Below are positions 35,041 to 47,082 of a stretch of DNA of 64,000 nucleotides, piece by piece; position 1 is the first letter of the stretch; each line of letters opens with the position of its first letter. This DNA comes from Opitutaceae bacterium (lineage in GTDB: Bacteria; Verrucomicrobiota; Verrucomicrobiia; Opitutales; Opitutaceae): positions 1 to 64,000 of the forward strand of contig JAEUGX010000092.1 in NCBI GenBank assembly GCA_016795545.1, written 5' to 3'. The notes beneath the pieces were generated by a model. The model saw only the letters and a list, made by a program, of their open reading frames with translations, ran no database searches and was not told the DNA's origin. A program made the translations under genes and the position numbers.

Positions 35041-35117
35041 AGGGAAAGGAGGCTGGTGATCGGGAGCGATTTGCGTTTCCGGTTCCGGGCGCTATTCTCA
35101 CATCATCACTTAAATAC

Positions 35118-35621
35118 ATGGCCAATTCCCTCAAGTGCGACCTCTGTTCCAAGCCCGCGACGGTCCACCTTACCCAGATCGTCAACAGCAAGATTCATAA
35201 GGTGGACCTTTGTGAGGCCTGTGCGCAGGCCAAGGGTGTGACCGATCCCAACGGCTTTTCCCTGGCGGACTTGCTGCTGAAGGCCTCGTTGAATCCCGAG
35301 ACGGGCAGCGACGCGCGCTGCGAGTCGTGCGGATTCACGCAGCAGGATTTCAAGAAGACCGGCCGGTTCGGCTGTCCGGCCTGCTATGATCATTTTTCCG
35401 CGATGCTGGAGCCCATGCTTGAGACGATGCACAAGGGCAACAAGCACACCGGCAAGGTGCCGCAGCGGGCGCTGGAGCGGAAGTCGCTTTACGAGAAGCT
35501 GACGCAGCTCGAGACGGAGCTGGAGCAGGCGATCAAGGCCGAGCGTTACGAGGATGCGGCGCGTTGCCGCGACGAGATTCACCGGGTCCGGCAGTCGGGC
35601 GTCCGGTCTTCCAAGGCGTGA
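35118..35621 (+). CDS. mcsA: McsA, activator of protein-arginine kinase McsB
   Basis: 167 residues from the ATG at 35118; a start at 35031 would add a non-conserved leader. Four CxxC pairs (Cys7/10, 32/35, 68/71 and 86/89) form zinc-binding knuckles, and a UVR motif lies at 124-158. This is the McsA layout of the Bacillus stress operon. McsA binds and stimulates McsB. It is the first gene of mcsA-mcsB-clpC, one base before mcsB. No ctsR lies upstream; ilvE is there instead. A sigma-54-like element is at 35025. Confidence 0.94.
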   Translation: MANSLKCDLCSKPATVHLTQIVNSKIHKVDLCEACAQAKGVTDPNGFSLADLLLKASLNPETGSDARCESCGFTQQDFKKTGRFGCPACYDHFSAMLEPMLETMHKGNKHTGKVPQRALERKSLYEKLTQLETELEQAIKAERYEDAARCRDEIHRVRQSGVRSSKA

Positions 35622-35622
35622 G

Positions 35623-36705
35623 ATGAAGATCAACGAGCTCATCGAATCGCATTCCGAGCTGACCGACACGGCGGCCAGCAAGAGCGCCGTCGTGCTCATG
35701 ACCCGGATCCGGCTGGCGCGCAATCTGGCGCAGCAGCCCTTTCCGGGCTGGGCCAAGGAGGCGCAGAAGCGGGAGATCCGCGACCAGTGCATGCAGGCGG
35801 TGGCGGCGCTGCCGCAGATGAAGCGCGGGCTGGCAATCCCGGTCGAGAATCTCGACGAGCTGCAGAAGCAGATCCTGGTGGAGCGGCATCTGATCAGCCG
35901 CGAGCTCTGCCACGCCAAGTCCGGGGCCGGCATCGTCATCAGCAAGGACCAGTCCTGCGTGGTGATGGTGAACGAGGAGGATCATCTCCGCATCCAGGTG
36001 CTCCGGGCCGGATTCCAGTTCAAGAAGGTGTGGGCCACCATCAACGCTCTCGACACCGACCTCGAGGAGCACCTCGACTACGCGTTCTCGCCGCGGCTCG
36101 GCTACCTGTCGGCCTGCCCGACCAATCTCGGCACCGGCATCCGCGCCTCGGCGATGATGCACCTGCCGGCGCTGGTGATCTCGTCGCAGATGGAGAAGGT
36201 GGTGCGGGCGGTCAACCAGCTCGGCATGGCCGTCCGCGGCCTGTTCGGCGAGGGCTCGGACGCCAGCGGCAGCATCTTCCAGATCTCGAATCAGACGACG
36301 CTGGGCGAGAGCGAGGAGGAGATCATCAAGCACCTGCACGGCGTGCTGACGACCATCGTCGAGCAGGAGCAGAACGCCCGCCAGAAGCTGCTGGAGACGG
36401 ACCCGAACAAGCTGTTCGACAAGATCGGCCGCGCGTTCGGCATCCTGCAGAACGGCTACCTGCTCAATTCCGGCGAGGCGATGAACCTGCTCTCGCTGAT
36501 CCGGCTCGGCATCGACCTCGGCATCTTCGCCGACGCGCAGCGGGCCGTGATCGACCGGCTTTTCATCGAGTGCCAGCCCGGCCACGTCCAGCACGCGGCC
36601 AAGGGGGCCTTCGAGCCGGGGCAGCGCGACGTGCTGCGGGCCGAGCGCCTGCGGGTCGAATTTGCCAAAGTGACCCCGCCTGATTTTAGTAACGCCGCCC
36701 GTTAA
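35623..36705 (+). CDS. mcsB: Protein-arginine kinase McsB
   Basis: 360 residues from the ATG at 35623. Its phosphagen-kinase-like catalytic domain shows TRIRLARNL at 27-35, the NEEDH motif at 117-121 and SACPTNLGTG with Cys165, the conserved active-site positions. McsB phosphorylates arginines of unfolded proteins, marking them for ClpCP in Gram-positive bacteria. Creatine or arginine kinase specificity is unlikely because the N-terminal guanidino-substrate domain is absent. The gene sits one base after mcsA and 20 bp before clpC. Confidence 0.95.
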   Translation: MKINELIESHSELTDTAASKSAVVLMTRIRLARNLAQQPFPGWAKEAQKREIRDQCMQAVAALPQMKRGLAIPVENLDELQKQILVERHLISRELCHAKSGAGIVISKDQSCVVMVNEEDHLRIQVLRAGFQFKKVWATINALDTDLEEHLDYAFSPRLGYLSACPTNLGTGIRASAMMHLPALVISSQMEKVVRAVNQLGMAVRGLFGEGSDASGSIFQISNQTTLGESEEEIIKHLHGVLTTIVEQEQNARQKLLETDPNKLFDKIGRAFGILQNGYLLNSGEAMNLLSLIRLGIDLGIFADAQRAVIDRLFIECQPGHVQHAAKGAFEPGQRDVLRAERLRVEFAKVTPPDFSNAAR

Positions 36706-36725
36706 TCCTACACCAGTCACCTCAC

Positions 36726-39260
<2,535 letters not shown>

Positions 39261-39285
39261 GCCGGCTCCCGGCTCCGCTCCACCC

Positions 39286-39318
39286 AGGGCCGGTCGCGGG
39301 ACCGGCCCTCGTTTTTTT
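39286..39318 (+). terminator. Rho-independent terminator after clpC
   Basis: Ten-base stem AGGGCCGGTC/GACCGGCCCT with a GCGG loop at 39286-39309, then CG and seven T. It lies 26 bp after the clpC stop and ends the mcsA-mcsB-clpC transcript. Confidence 0.93.
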
Positions 39319-39332
39319 GGGGGCGGGGCCGG

Positions 39333-40430
39333 TCAGTGCGTGACCGTCCGGAAGGACTCGGCCCGCCAGAGCGGCTGCGCGGCCTCGGTGGCGAGCTCGT
39401 TGAACGCGTCGATCTCGGCCCGGGAGAAGAGCAGGCCGCCGGCCGCGGCGGTCTTGCGGGCCCACTCGGCCTCGAGCTGGCCGGGGAGCATGGCCTTCTC
39501 GTTGCCGTGGCCGAGCACGTCGGCGATGACCGCCTTGACGTTCTGAGCCTGCGTGCGGCCCCGGGCGAAGGCGCCGCCGCTGATGGCGTCGGGGTGGGTC
39601 ACCTGGAAGAAGAAGCAGCAGGTGCCCTTGTCGCCGGCGGCCTGCGTCCAGCGGTTGCGGATGGTCGGCAGCGAGCCGCCGATGAAGCCGGCGACCAGCT
39701 CGTTGATGAGCGACAGGCCGTAGCCCTTGTGCGCGCCGAAGGGCAGCAGCGAGACGGCGGCGTTGGGATCGGTGGTCGGGTTGCCGTCCTTGTCGACCGC
39801 GGCGAGCGGCGGCAGCGGCTTGCCCTCGCGCTTCAGCTGCTGGACGCGGCCCATGGCGACGACGGAGGTCGCCCAGTCGATGACGATCGGGTAGCCGACC
39901 GCCTCCACGGTCGGGAAGCCCCAGGAGTGCGGGTTGGTGCCGAGCGTGGGGAACTTGCCGCCGAACGGCACGACCTCCGCCAGGGCCGCGGTGCAGTTGG
40001 TGTAGGCGAGGTAGCCGCGGCGCGCGGCGTCCATGACGTACCCGCCGCCCCAGAGGTAGTGGAAGGCGTTGTCGACCACCACGGTGCCGACGCCGTACTG
40101 GTCCGCGAGCTTGATGGCGGCGTCCATGGCGCGGTAGGCGGTGGACTGCCCGAGCTTGCGGTTGGCGTTCCAGATGCGGGTGGCGGGGAAGCGGGAGGGC
40201 TTCTCCTCGATCTGCGCGCCGGGCACGCAGCCCTGGGAGCCGGAGCCGAAGAGGTGGTCGAGGTGCAGGGCCTTGATGCCGTTGTGGGTGCGGATGCCGT
40301 GGCGGGAGGCCTCGGCGCAGAACCGGGCGCCCTCGGCGGCCTCGTCGGCATGGAAGCCGCGATGCCGGTAGGCGGCCTCGATGAGCGCGTTGTGCAGGGA
40401 TTCGGGGACGATGTGGAAGGTTTCGGGCAT
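39333..40430 (-). CDS. Ldh family NAD(P)-dependent 2-hydroxyacid dehydrogenase
   Basis: 365 residues from the ATG at 40430. An in-frame ATG at 40469 overlaps the previous stop as ATGA and would add 13 mostly proline and threonine residues, so the true start is open. The family is the malate/L-lactate/ureidoglycolate dehydrogenase group, distinct from classical LDH. RHGIRTHNGIKAL, TVVVDNAFHYLWGG and LPFGAHKGYGLSLINELVAG are recognisable. It should oxidise a 2-hydroxyacid or reduce the 2-oxoacid in the cytoplasm. It is co-transcribed with a D-isomer-type dehydrogenase. Confidence 0.9.
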   Translation of the reverse strand: MPETFHIVPESLHNALIEAAYRHRGFHADEAAEGARFCAEASRHGIRTHNGIKALHLDHLFGSGSQGCVPGAQIEEKPSRFPATRIWNANRKLGQSTAYRAMDAAIKLADQYGVGTVVVDNAFHYLWGGGYVMDAARRGYLAYTNCTAALAEVVPFGGKFPTLGTNPHSWGFPTVEAVGYPIVIDWATSVVAMGRVQQLKREGKPLPPLAAVDKDGNPTTDPNAAVSLLPFGAHKGYGLSLINELVAGFIGGSLPTIRNRWTQAAGDKGTCCFFFQVTHPDAISGGAFARGRTQAQNVKAVIADVLGHGNEKAMLPGQLEAEWARKTAAAGGLLFSRAEIDAFNELATEAAQPLWRAESFRTVTH

Positions 40431-40465
40431 GGGCGAAGGGGGCGGAGGTGTTGTGGGGGCGCCGG

Positions 40466-41443
40466 TCATTTCCGGCCGGCGTCCACCTCGGGGTTGGCCT
40501 GGGCGATCGGCGGCTTGCCGGCGAGGTAGCGGGTGAGGTTCTCGACGGCGCAGGAGGCCTGGCGCTGGACGCTCTCGTGGGTACGGGAGCCGATGTGGGG
40601 GGTGATGATCACGTTCGGCAGCCCGAGCAGCGGGTGGTCCGGCGGGGGCGGCTCCTGGTCGAGCACGTCGGCGGCGTAGGCGAGCAGCTGCTGGGACTTG
40701 AGCGCGTGGACGAGGGCGGGCAGCTCGAGGAGTTCGCCGCGGCCGGTGTTGACGATGACCGCGCCGGGCTTGATGAGGGGGAAGTTCCGCGCGTTGATCA
40801 GGTGCTTGGTGGCCGGGGTGAGCTTGGTGTGCAGGGAGATGATGTCGGCGCGGCGCAGGACGTCCGCGAAATTCTCGACCCGCTCGACGTTGTACCAGCG
40901 GGCGAAATCCTCGTCCCAGTAGTTGCCGTAGCCGATGACCTTGAGGCCGAAGGCGGCGGCGCGCACGGCGACCTCCTTGCCGATACGGCCGAAGCCGACG
41001 ATGGCCAGGGTCTTGCCGCAGACCTCGTTGCCGGTGATGCGCGTCCAGCGGCCGGCGGCGGTGTGGTTGGCCTCGACGACGAGGTTGCGGACGGCGGCCA
41101 GCATCAGGGCGAAGGTGTGCTCCGCCACGGTCGTGTGATTGACGCCGGGGGTGAAGAGCACCGGCACCTGCAGGTCGGTGGCGGCCTTGACGTCGATCTT
41201 GTCGAGGCCGATGCCGTACTTGCTGATCACCCGGAGCCGCGGGCGCGACTTGGCGATGACCGCGCGGGTCAGGGCGTCGTCGCCGCAGAGGTAGGCGTCG
41301 AACTGGCCGGCCAGCTCGAGCATGCGGGACTCGGGGAGCGGGCCCCGTTCGCGGACGATCTCGAAGCCGGCCCGGGCCAGCATGTCGTGGTGGATGCCAG
41401 GGGTGTCCTGGAAGGAGGTGGTCGTGAGAAGGACTCGGGTCAT
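40466..41443 (-). CDS. D-isomer-specific 2-hydroxyacid dehydrogenase
   Basis: 325 residues. The NAD-binding motif GFGRIG is at 150-155, and the catalytic set is Arg235, Glu264 and His283 (NTGRGELLE, DVLDQEPP and TPHIGSRTHE). The family includes phosphoglycerate dehydrogenase, glyoxylate reductase and D-lactate dehydrogenase; there is no ACT domain, so it is not a full SerA. It reduces or oxidises a 2-oxo/2-hydroxyacid. It is divergent from the FAD-linked glcD-type gene at 41553 (109-bp gap), so both may share control. Confidence 0.92.
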   Translation of the reverse strand: MTRVLLTTTSFQDTPGIHHDMLARAGFEIVRERGPLPESRMLELAGQFDAYLCGDDALTRAVIAKSRPRLRVISKYGIGLDKIDVKAATDLQVPVLFTPGVNHTTVAEHTFALMLAAVRNLVVEANHTAAGRWTRITGNEVCGKTLAIVGFGRIGKEVAVRAAAFGLKVIGYGNYWDEDFARWYNVERVENFADVLRRADIISLHTKLTPATKHLINARNFPLIKPGAVIVNTGRGELLELPALVHALKSQQLLAYAADVLDQEPPPPDHPLLGLPNVIITPHIGSRTHESVQRQASCAVENLTRYLAGKPPIAQANPEVDAGRK

Positions 41444-41552
41444 GGCGGGAACGCCGACTCAAGCGGACCCCGGGGGCGCATTCAAAGCGAAACTTCGCGT
41501 TTCCGCAGGGCGCTTGCAGGCGGGGGCGGATCGCGTTTAGTCAGGGTTGCCC

Positions 41553-42986
41553 ATGAAACCGCACGCCGCCGCCACCGCCCTCCTCAAACGCCGCCTCGGG
41601 GCGCGCGTGGACCTGTCGGAGGACGGGCGCTGGGCCGCCTCGTTCGACAGCAGCAAGATCTCCTTCCTGCCCGCCGCGGTGGTGACGCCCCGGCAGGAGG
41701 CGGACATCGGGGTGGTGCTGGCGCTGGCCAACCGGCGGCGGGTGCCCGTCACGGTGCGCGGGCGCGGCACGACGCTGATGGGCTCGGCGGCGCCGGTGAA
41801 CGGCGGCTGGGTCATCGACATGCGCGGGCTCAACCGGATCCGGATCGACGGCGACGCCGGCCTGGCGCACGTCGGGGCCGGCGCCACGACCGCGGCGGTG
41901 CAGCGGGCAGCGGACGGGCAGGGGTGGTTCTACCCGCCGGACCCGTCGTCGAAGGAGTACTGCACGATCGGCGGCAACATCGCCTGCAACGCCGGCGGCA
42001 TGCACGGCGGAAAATACGGCGTGACCCGGGATTTTGTCGTCGCCCTGCGCGGCTTCCTGCCGACAGGCGAGTTCGTGGAGTGGGGCACGGCGACCAAGAA
42101 GTTCGCCGCCGGCTTCAACCTGCGGGACCTCTGGATCGGCAGCGAGGGCATGCTGGGCGTCGTCACCGGCGCCGTGCTCAAGCTGATCCCGCGCCCGGCG
42201 GCGCGGTGGACGCTGCTGACCTCGTTCGCCGACGAGGTCTCCGCGCTGGCGGCGGCCCGGGCCCTGTTCCGGCAGCGCGTGCAGCCGGCGATCTGCGAGT
42301 TCCTCGACCGGGAGAGCGTGCTGTGCGCCGAGCGGGCCACGGGGCGCACGGTGTTCCCGGGCCAGGCCGGGCGGCCGGTGATCCTGCTGGAGCTGGCCGG
42401 CAGCGTCGCGGAGGTTGACGACCTGAAGGTGGACGTGCTGGCCTGGGCGCAGCGGACGGCCCGGGCGCACCAGGAGGCCCGCAGCCGGGCGGAGGTGGAG
42501 CAGCTGTGGGCGGTCCGCCGCAAGTGCTCCGGTGCGATGTTCGAGCTGGGCGACGCGAAGCTCAACGAGGACATCGTGGTGCCGATGCGGCAGTACGAGA
42601 AGTTCGCGCGCTTCCTGCTGCGGCTGAAGCGGGCCTCCGGCCTGCCCATCCCGACGTTCGGGCACGTGGCGGACGGCAATCTGCACGTGAACATCATGTA
42701 TCACCGGGACAACCGCGCCGAGGCGCGGGCGGCGGAACGGGCGGTGCAGCGCCTGATGGAGACGGTGGTCGCGCTGGGCGGGGCCATCTCCGGCGAGCAC
42801 GGCATCGGCCTGGCCAAGACGCCCTTCCTGCGGCTGCAGCACCGGCCGGCGCAGGTGCGGGCGATGCAGGCCGTGAAGCACGCGCTCGACCCGCGCGGCA
42901 TCCTCAATCCCGGCAAGATGTTCGACGTGGTGCGCATCTGGCAGCACCCGCGGCTCGATCTCAAGCTGCCCTGGGACCACAAGTGA
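41553..42986 (+). CDS. glcD: FAD-linked 2-hydroxyacid oxidase/dehydrogenase, GlcD type
   Basis: 477 residues from the ATG at 41553 (a TTG two codons earlier is possible). PP-loop FAD domain: VTVRGRGTTLMGSAAP, IGGNIACNAGGMHGGKYG and GSEGMLGVVTGAVLKLIP. The C-terminal FAD-oxidase domain has FGHVADGNLHVNIMYH and SGEHGIGLAKTPFL, and ends with LDPRGILNPGKMF. These are the hallmarks of glycolate oxidase subunit D, D-lactate dehydrogenase and related flavoproteins. GlcE and GlcF are not adjacent, so it may work alone or with unlinked subunits. Its D-2-hydroxyacid substrate is unknown. Confidence 0.9.
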   Translation: MKPHAAATALLKRRLGARVDLSEDGRWAASFDSSKISFLPAAVVTPRQEADIGVVLALANRRRVPVTVRGRGTTLMGSAAPVNGGWVIDMRGLNRIRIDGDAGLAHVGAGATTAAVQRAADGQGWFYPPDPSSKEYCTIGGNIACNAGGMHGGKYGVTRDFVVALRGFLPTGEFVEWGTATKKFAAGFNLRDLWIGSEGMLGVVTGAVLKLIPRPAARWTLLTSFADEVSALAAARALFRQRVQPAICEFLDRESVLCAERATGRTVFPGQAGRPVILLELAGSVAEVDDLKVDVLAWAQRTARAHQEARSRAEVEQLWAVRRKCSGAMFELGDAKLNEDIVVPMRQYEKFARFLLRLKRASGLPIPTFGHVADGNLHVNIMYHRDNRAEARAAERAVQRLMETVVALGGAISGEHGIGLAKTPFLRLQHRPAQVRAMQAVKHALDPRGILNPGKMFDVVRIWQHPRLDLKLPWDHK

Positions 42987-43144
42987 GCGGGCGGACGGGG
43001 TCCGAGTCCGGCGCGGGGTTGCCGGTGGATTCCGGGCTTGGCCAGCCCAAAAGCGGCGGCCGGGATGAATTTTCGGAGCGAAACCGGACGCTTTTTCCAT
43101 TGCGGAGGATTGGGCCGCTCCCTCTAGTCTGCCGCTTAAGCTAA

Positions 43145-46100
43145 ATGCATCTTAAGGCGCTAAAACTCCACGGCTTCAAAAGCTTCGCCGACAACACCAC
43201 CCTCAGTTTCCAGCCCGGCGTGACGGCGATCGTCGGCCCGAACGGGTGCGGCAAGAGCAACATCGCGGACGCCATCCGGTGGGTGCTGGGCGAGCAGAGC
43301 GCGAAGGCGCTGCGCGGCGGCAAGATGCAGGACGTGATCTTCGAGGGCGCCGACACCCGCAAGCCGGCGCAGTTCTCCGAGGTCGCGCTGCTGCTGACCG
43401 ACTGCGAGAAGCAGCTGGGCAGCGAATTCCACGAGATCGAGATCATGCGCCGCGTGGCGCGCGACGGGCAGGGCGAATATTACTTCAACGGGCAGCCGTG
43501 CCGGCTGAAGGACATCCACAAGCTTTTTATGGATACCGGCGTCGGCCGGACCAGCTACTCGATCATGGCCCAGGGCCAGATCGACCAGATCCTCTCGTCG
43601 AAGCCGGAGGAGCGCCGCGTGGTGTTCGAGGAGGCGGCGGGCATCACGAAGTACAAGAGCCAGCGCCGCGAGGCCATGAACAAGCTGGCGCTCACGGAGC
43701 AGAACCTGGCGCGGGTGTCGGACGTGATCAGCGAGGTCGGCCGGCAGATCGGCAGCCTGCGCCGGCAGGCGGCGAAGGCGATGCGCTACAAGCGGCTCAG
43801 CTTCCGGCTGCGGCACCTGGCGCTCGCGCACGGCAATTTCCAACACCAGCAGTGGAGCACGCTGCTGGGCGAGCTCGACGGCCGGGTGGCGGCGCTGCGC
43901 GAGGCGGCCGACACGCGGCGCGGATCGCTTGAGGAGCGGACGCGCGCGCTGGACGCGTGCAAGTCCAGCCGGAGCGGGCTCAACCAGCGGGTGCAGGACG
44001 CGCAGCAGGCGGTGTTCGACCTGCGCTCGCAGAAGGAGCAGGCCGAGAACGCCGCGAACATGGCCCAGGTGAAGCGCACCGGCCTGGGGGAGCGCATCGA
44101 GGCGAGCCGCGACGACCTCGCCGAGCTGGAGATGCAGCTGCGAGAGCTCGCCACGCAGGTCGACACCGGCGCCCAGGACAAGCAGATGCAGCTCAGCCTG
44201 CTGGGCAGCTCCGACGCGGTGTTCCAGGACCGGAACCGCGAGTTGGCGGTGACCGAGGGCGAGCTGACCAAGGCGGAGCAGCAGCTCGGCCAGGACAAGT
44301 TTCATCTGCTCCAGCTGGAAAGCGCGGTGGCCCGCCACCGCACCGAGAGCTCCGGGCTGGAGGTGGACGCCCGCACCAGCCAGCACAAGTTCGACCAGCT
44401 CTCGACGGAGCTCGCCGAGCTGCGGCAGGCGGTCGAGACCGCGGCGCAGGCGCTGCGGCAGGTGCGCGGACGGGTGGAGGAGGCGCGCGCCGAGCAGAGC
44501 CGCTCGAACAACGAGGCGCAGGCGGCGCAGGCGGCCCTGCAGGAGGCGACCCGGCAGTTCCGCGAGGGCCAGCGCCGGCTGCAGGAGATCGATCGCAACC
44601 TGGCCCAGCGCACGGCGCGGCTCAAGCTCCTGCAGCAGCTGCAGGAGAAGTGGGAGGGCTTCGGTGAGGGCGCCAAGGCGCTCCTGTCCGGCCGGCTCGG
44701 CGGCGAGCAGAAGTTCACCCCCATCACTCAGGGCCTGGAGGTCCGCTCCGAACACGCCAAGGCGCTCGAGGCGCTGCTCGGCGCGTCGGCTGAGGCCATC
44801 GCGGTCGCCGACCTCGCCACGGCGCAGCGGATCCTGAACCAGCTGGAGACCGACCAGATCGGCAGCGTCCACCTGCAGATCGCCGAGTGCGGCGTGCGCG
44901 GGGCCGACGCGGGCGGCGAGCGCCCGGCGTTCCTCCGGCCGGCGACCGAGGCCGTGGCCAACCTCGAGCCGACCCACCCGGCGGCGAGCCTGCTGTCGGC
45001 CTGCTACCTGGCCGACGACCTGAACGGCTTCCTCGAATTCTGGCGGGCCCATCCCGCCTTCAGCTTCCTGATGGTGGCGACCGCCAAGGGCGACCTGGTC
45101 GACCGGCGCGGGCTCATCTTCGGCGGCCACCACAAGAAGCCGGCGAACAGCATCGTCCAGCGCGAGGTGGACCTGCGCGAGACCGGGCGCGCGGTCGTGG
45201 CCGAGCAGAAGGCGCACGACGACCAGCGCGCCGTGATCGACCAGCTCACCGCGGCGCTGGCCGCCGCCGAGCAGGCGCTCGAGCAGAAGCGCAAGGAGGT
45301 CCTGGCCTCGGCGCAGCTGGCCGCGGCGATCCACGCCGAGGAGAAGAACGCCCAGCGCGCCCACGACGACGCGCAGGCCCGGCTGGCGCGGATGGAGAAC
45401 GAGCTGCACAACCTCAAGCGCGACCACGACGAGGCCCTGGCGCGCCTGGCCAAGGCGCAGGCGCAGCTGGCCGAGGCCGAGGCCGGCGTCGCCGGGCAGA
45501 AGGAGCGGATCGCGGTCGCCGAGGCGGCCATCGCGGAAAAGCGCGCCGCGCGCGACCAGAAGAAGGAGATCCTGGCCCAGGCCCGGCTCGAGCTGGCCGA
45601 GCGCCGCCAGAAGGTCGAGGTGCTGGACCGAGGGCTGAACGAGATGGAGCGCCGCCGGGCGCAGCTCGACGAGCTGCTGGTCCAGCGGCAGATCGAGCTG
45701 GAGACCTGGACCGAGCAGGTGGCGCAGCTCGAGCAGGAGTCGGCGCGGGAGCGGTCGCGGGCGGAGGAGATCGCCCGCACGCTCGGCGTCGCCCAGGAGA
45801 ATGTCGAAAAGGTGCGGGGCGAGCTGGGCGCGCTCGAGCAGGAGATCACGGGCCTGGAGACCGGCCTAGCCGGCATCCGGAGCGAGGCGGAGTCCGCGCA
45901 GACGGAGCTGTCCCGCCACGAGGTCAAGGTGGCCGAGACCCGCGCCCGCGTGCAATTCCTGGCCGAGGAGGTGACCCGGGAGTTCCAGGTCGACGTCGCC
46001 CAGCAGGACTGGCGGCGGCTGCTCTGGCACGCGGACGACGAGCCCGAGGGGCTCAAGGCGCTGGACCTGGACGAGGACGACGAGGTGGCGGGCGGCGGGC

Positions 46101-46945
46101 CCGCGCCGGCGGGCGCGCCGGAGAGCACGGAGGCCCGGCCGAAGCGCAAGCCGCGGGCCCGCCAGAACAAGGGCGAGCCGGCCGAGGCCGACCTGGCGGC
46201 GCTGGACGCGACGAACTGGGAGGAGGTCCGCGCCGAGGTGGAGGGGCTGCGCCAGCGCGTGGCCGGCATGGGCGCGGTGAACCTCGTGGCGATCGAGGAA
46301 TACTCCGAACTCAAGCAGCGGTACGAATTCCTCAAGGCGCAGAGCGACGACCTGACGGGCGCGAAGGCGCAGCTGCTCAAGGCGATCGACGACATCAACC
46401 ACACCTCGCTCGAGCAGTTCAAGGTCACCTTCGAGCAGATCCGGAAGAACTTCGCCTACACGTTCCAGATCCTGTTCGGCGGCGGCCGGGCGGAGATCGA
46501 GCTGGTGACGGCGGAGGACCCGCTGGAGAGCGGCATCGAGATCGTGGCGCAGCCGCCGGGCACGAAGCTCAAGGGCATCACGCTGCTGTCCGGCGGCCAG
46601 AAGACGCTGACGGCGGTGGCGCTGCTGTTCGCGCTCTACATGGTGAAACCGTCGCCCTTCTGCCTTCTCGACGAGCTGGACGCCCCGCTGGACGAGTCGA
46701 ACATCCACCGGTTCACGAACCTCCTGAAGCAGTTTGTGCAGGAGTCGCAGTTCATCATCATCACCCACAACAAGAGCACGATCGCCGCTGCCGACGCCAT
46801 CTACGGCGTCACCATGCAGGAACGCGGCGTCTCCAAGACCGTGTCGATGCGCTTCGACCAGGCGAAGGGCGAGGCCGAGGCGCTGCCGACGACCATCGCC
46901 GACTCCGTGCGGAACGCCAAGCCGCAGGCGCCCGTGGAGGCTTGA
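43145..46945 (+). CDS. smc: Chromosome condensation protein SMC
   Basis: 1266 residues, longer than the usual 1150-1190. Walker [10 protein letters not shown] is at 31-39 and signature LLSGGQ near 1147-1152. Walker [11 protein letters not shown] near 1177 has Pro where most SMCs show Ala (LDEVDAALD). A hinge region occupies roughly 500-690 between long coiled coils. The extra length is largely an acidic then basic insert (about 971-1024) just before the conserved [16 protein letters not shown] dimerises with ScpA and ScpB to fold chromosomes; neither partner is in the window. The start follows a 158-bp gap. Confidence 0.97.
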   Translation: MHLKALKLHGFKSFADNTTLSFQPGVTAIVGPNGCGKSNIADAIRWVLGEQSAKALRGGKMQDVIFEGADTRKPAQFSEVALLLTDCEKQLGSEFHEIEIMRRVARDGQGEYYFNGQPCRLKDIHKLFMDTGVGRTSYSIMAQGQIDQILSSKPEERRVVFEEAAGITKYKSQRREAMNKLALTEQNLARVSDVISEVGRQIGSLRRQAAKAMRYKRLSFRLRHLALAHGNFQHQQWSTLLGELDGRVAALREAADTRRGSLEERTRALDACKSSRSGLNQRVQDAQQAVFDLRSQKEQAENAANMAQVKRTGLGERIEASRDDLAELEMQLRELATQVDTGAQDKQMQLSLLGSSDAVFQDRNRELAVTEGELTKAEQQLGQDKFHLLQLESAVARHRTESSGLEVDARTSQHKFDQLSTELAELRQAVETAAQALRQVRGRVEEARAEQSRSNNEAQAAQAALQEATRQFREGQRRLQEIDRNLAQRTARLKLLQQLQEKWEGFGEGAKALLSGRLGGEQKFTPITQGLEVRSEHAKALEALLGASAEAIAVADLATAQRILNQLETDQIGSVHLQIAECGVRGADAGGERPAFLRPATEAVANLEPTHPAASLLSACYLADDLNGFLEFWRAHPAFSFLMVATAKGDLVDRRGLIFGGHHKKPANSIVQREVDLRETGRAVVAEQKAHDDQRAVIDQLTAALAAAEQALEQKRKEVLASAQLAAAIHAEEKNAQRAHDDAQARLARMENELHNLKRDHDEALARLAKAQAQLAEAEAGVAGQKERIAVAEAAIAEKRAARDQKKEILAQARLELAERRQKVEVLDRGLNEMERRRAQLDELLVQRQIELETWTEQVAQLEQESARERSRAEEIARTLGVAQENVEKVRGELGALEQEITGLETGLAGIRSEAESAQTELSRHEVKVAETRARVQFLAEEVTREFQVDVAQQDWRRLLWHADDEPEGLKALDLDEDDEVAGGGPAPAGAPESTEARPKRKPRARQNKGEPAEADLAALDATNWEEVRAEVEGLRQRVAGMGAVNLVAIEEYSELKQRYEFLKAQSDDLTGAKAQLLKAIDDINHTSLEQFKVTFEQIRKNFAYTFQILFGGGRAEIELVTAEDPLESGIEIVAQPPGTKLKGITLLSGGQKTLTAVALLFALYMVKPSPFCLLDELDAPLDESNIHRFTNLLKQFVQESQFIIITHNKSTIAAADAIYGVTMQERGVSKTVSMRFDQAKGEAEALPTTIADSVRNAKPQAPVEA

Positions 46946-46972
46946 GCCCGGGCCGGGGGTGAGGGCCCGGGC
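46946..46972 (+). terminator. GC-rich hairpin directly after smc
   Basis: Perfect nine-base stem GCCCGGGCC/GGCCCGGGC with a nine-base loop begins at the base after the smc stop codon. There is no T-run, so it is a terminator-like or RNA-stabilising structure rather than a canonical terminator. Confidence 0.45.
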
Positions 46973-47012
46973 GCTGCGGCCCGGGCAAAGGCAGCCGGGG
47001 TTCCCGCGCAAC

Positions 47013-47042
47013 AAAAAGGCGCGACCACGGAGGCCGCGCCTT
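47013..47042 (-). terminator. Terminator of the PilB/GspE-like gene
   Basis: On the minus strand AAGGCGCG and CGCGCCTT form an eight-base stem around an eleven-base loop (47016-47042), followed by TTTTTGT. It lies about 40 bp beyond the stop codon at 47083 and faces the convergent smc gene. Confidence 0.75.
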
Positions 47043-47082
47043 CTCGTTGCTTGGCCGGCCGGGGTAGTGGCCGGCAAAGGTT

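Noticed and set aside
43160-45427. Antisense open frame opposite smc
   Set aside because: It is a leucine/arginine-rich shadow of the coiled-coil repeats of SMC.
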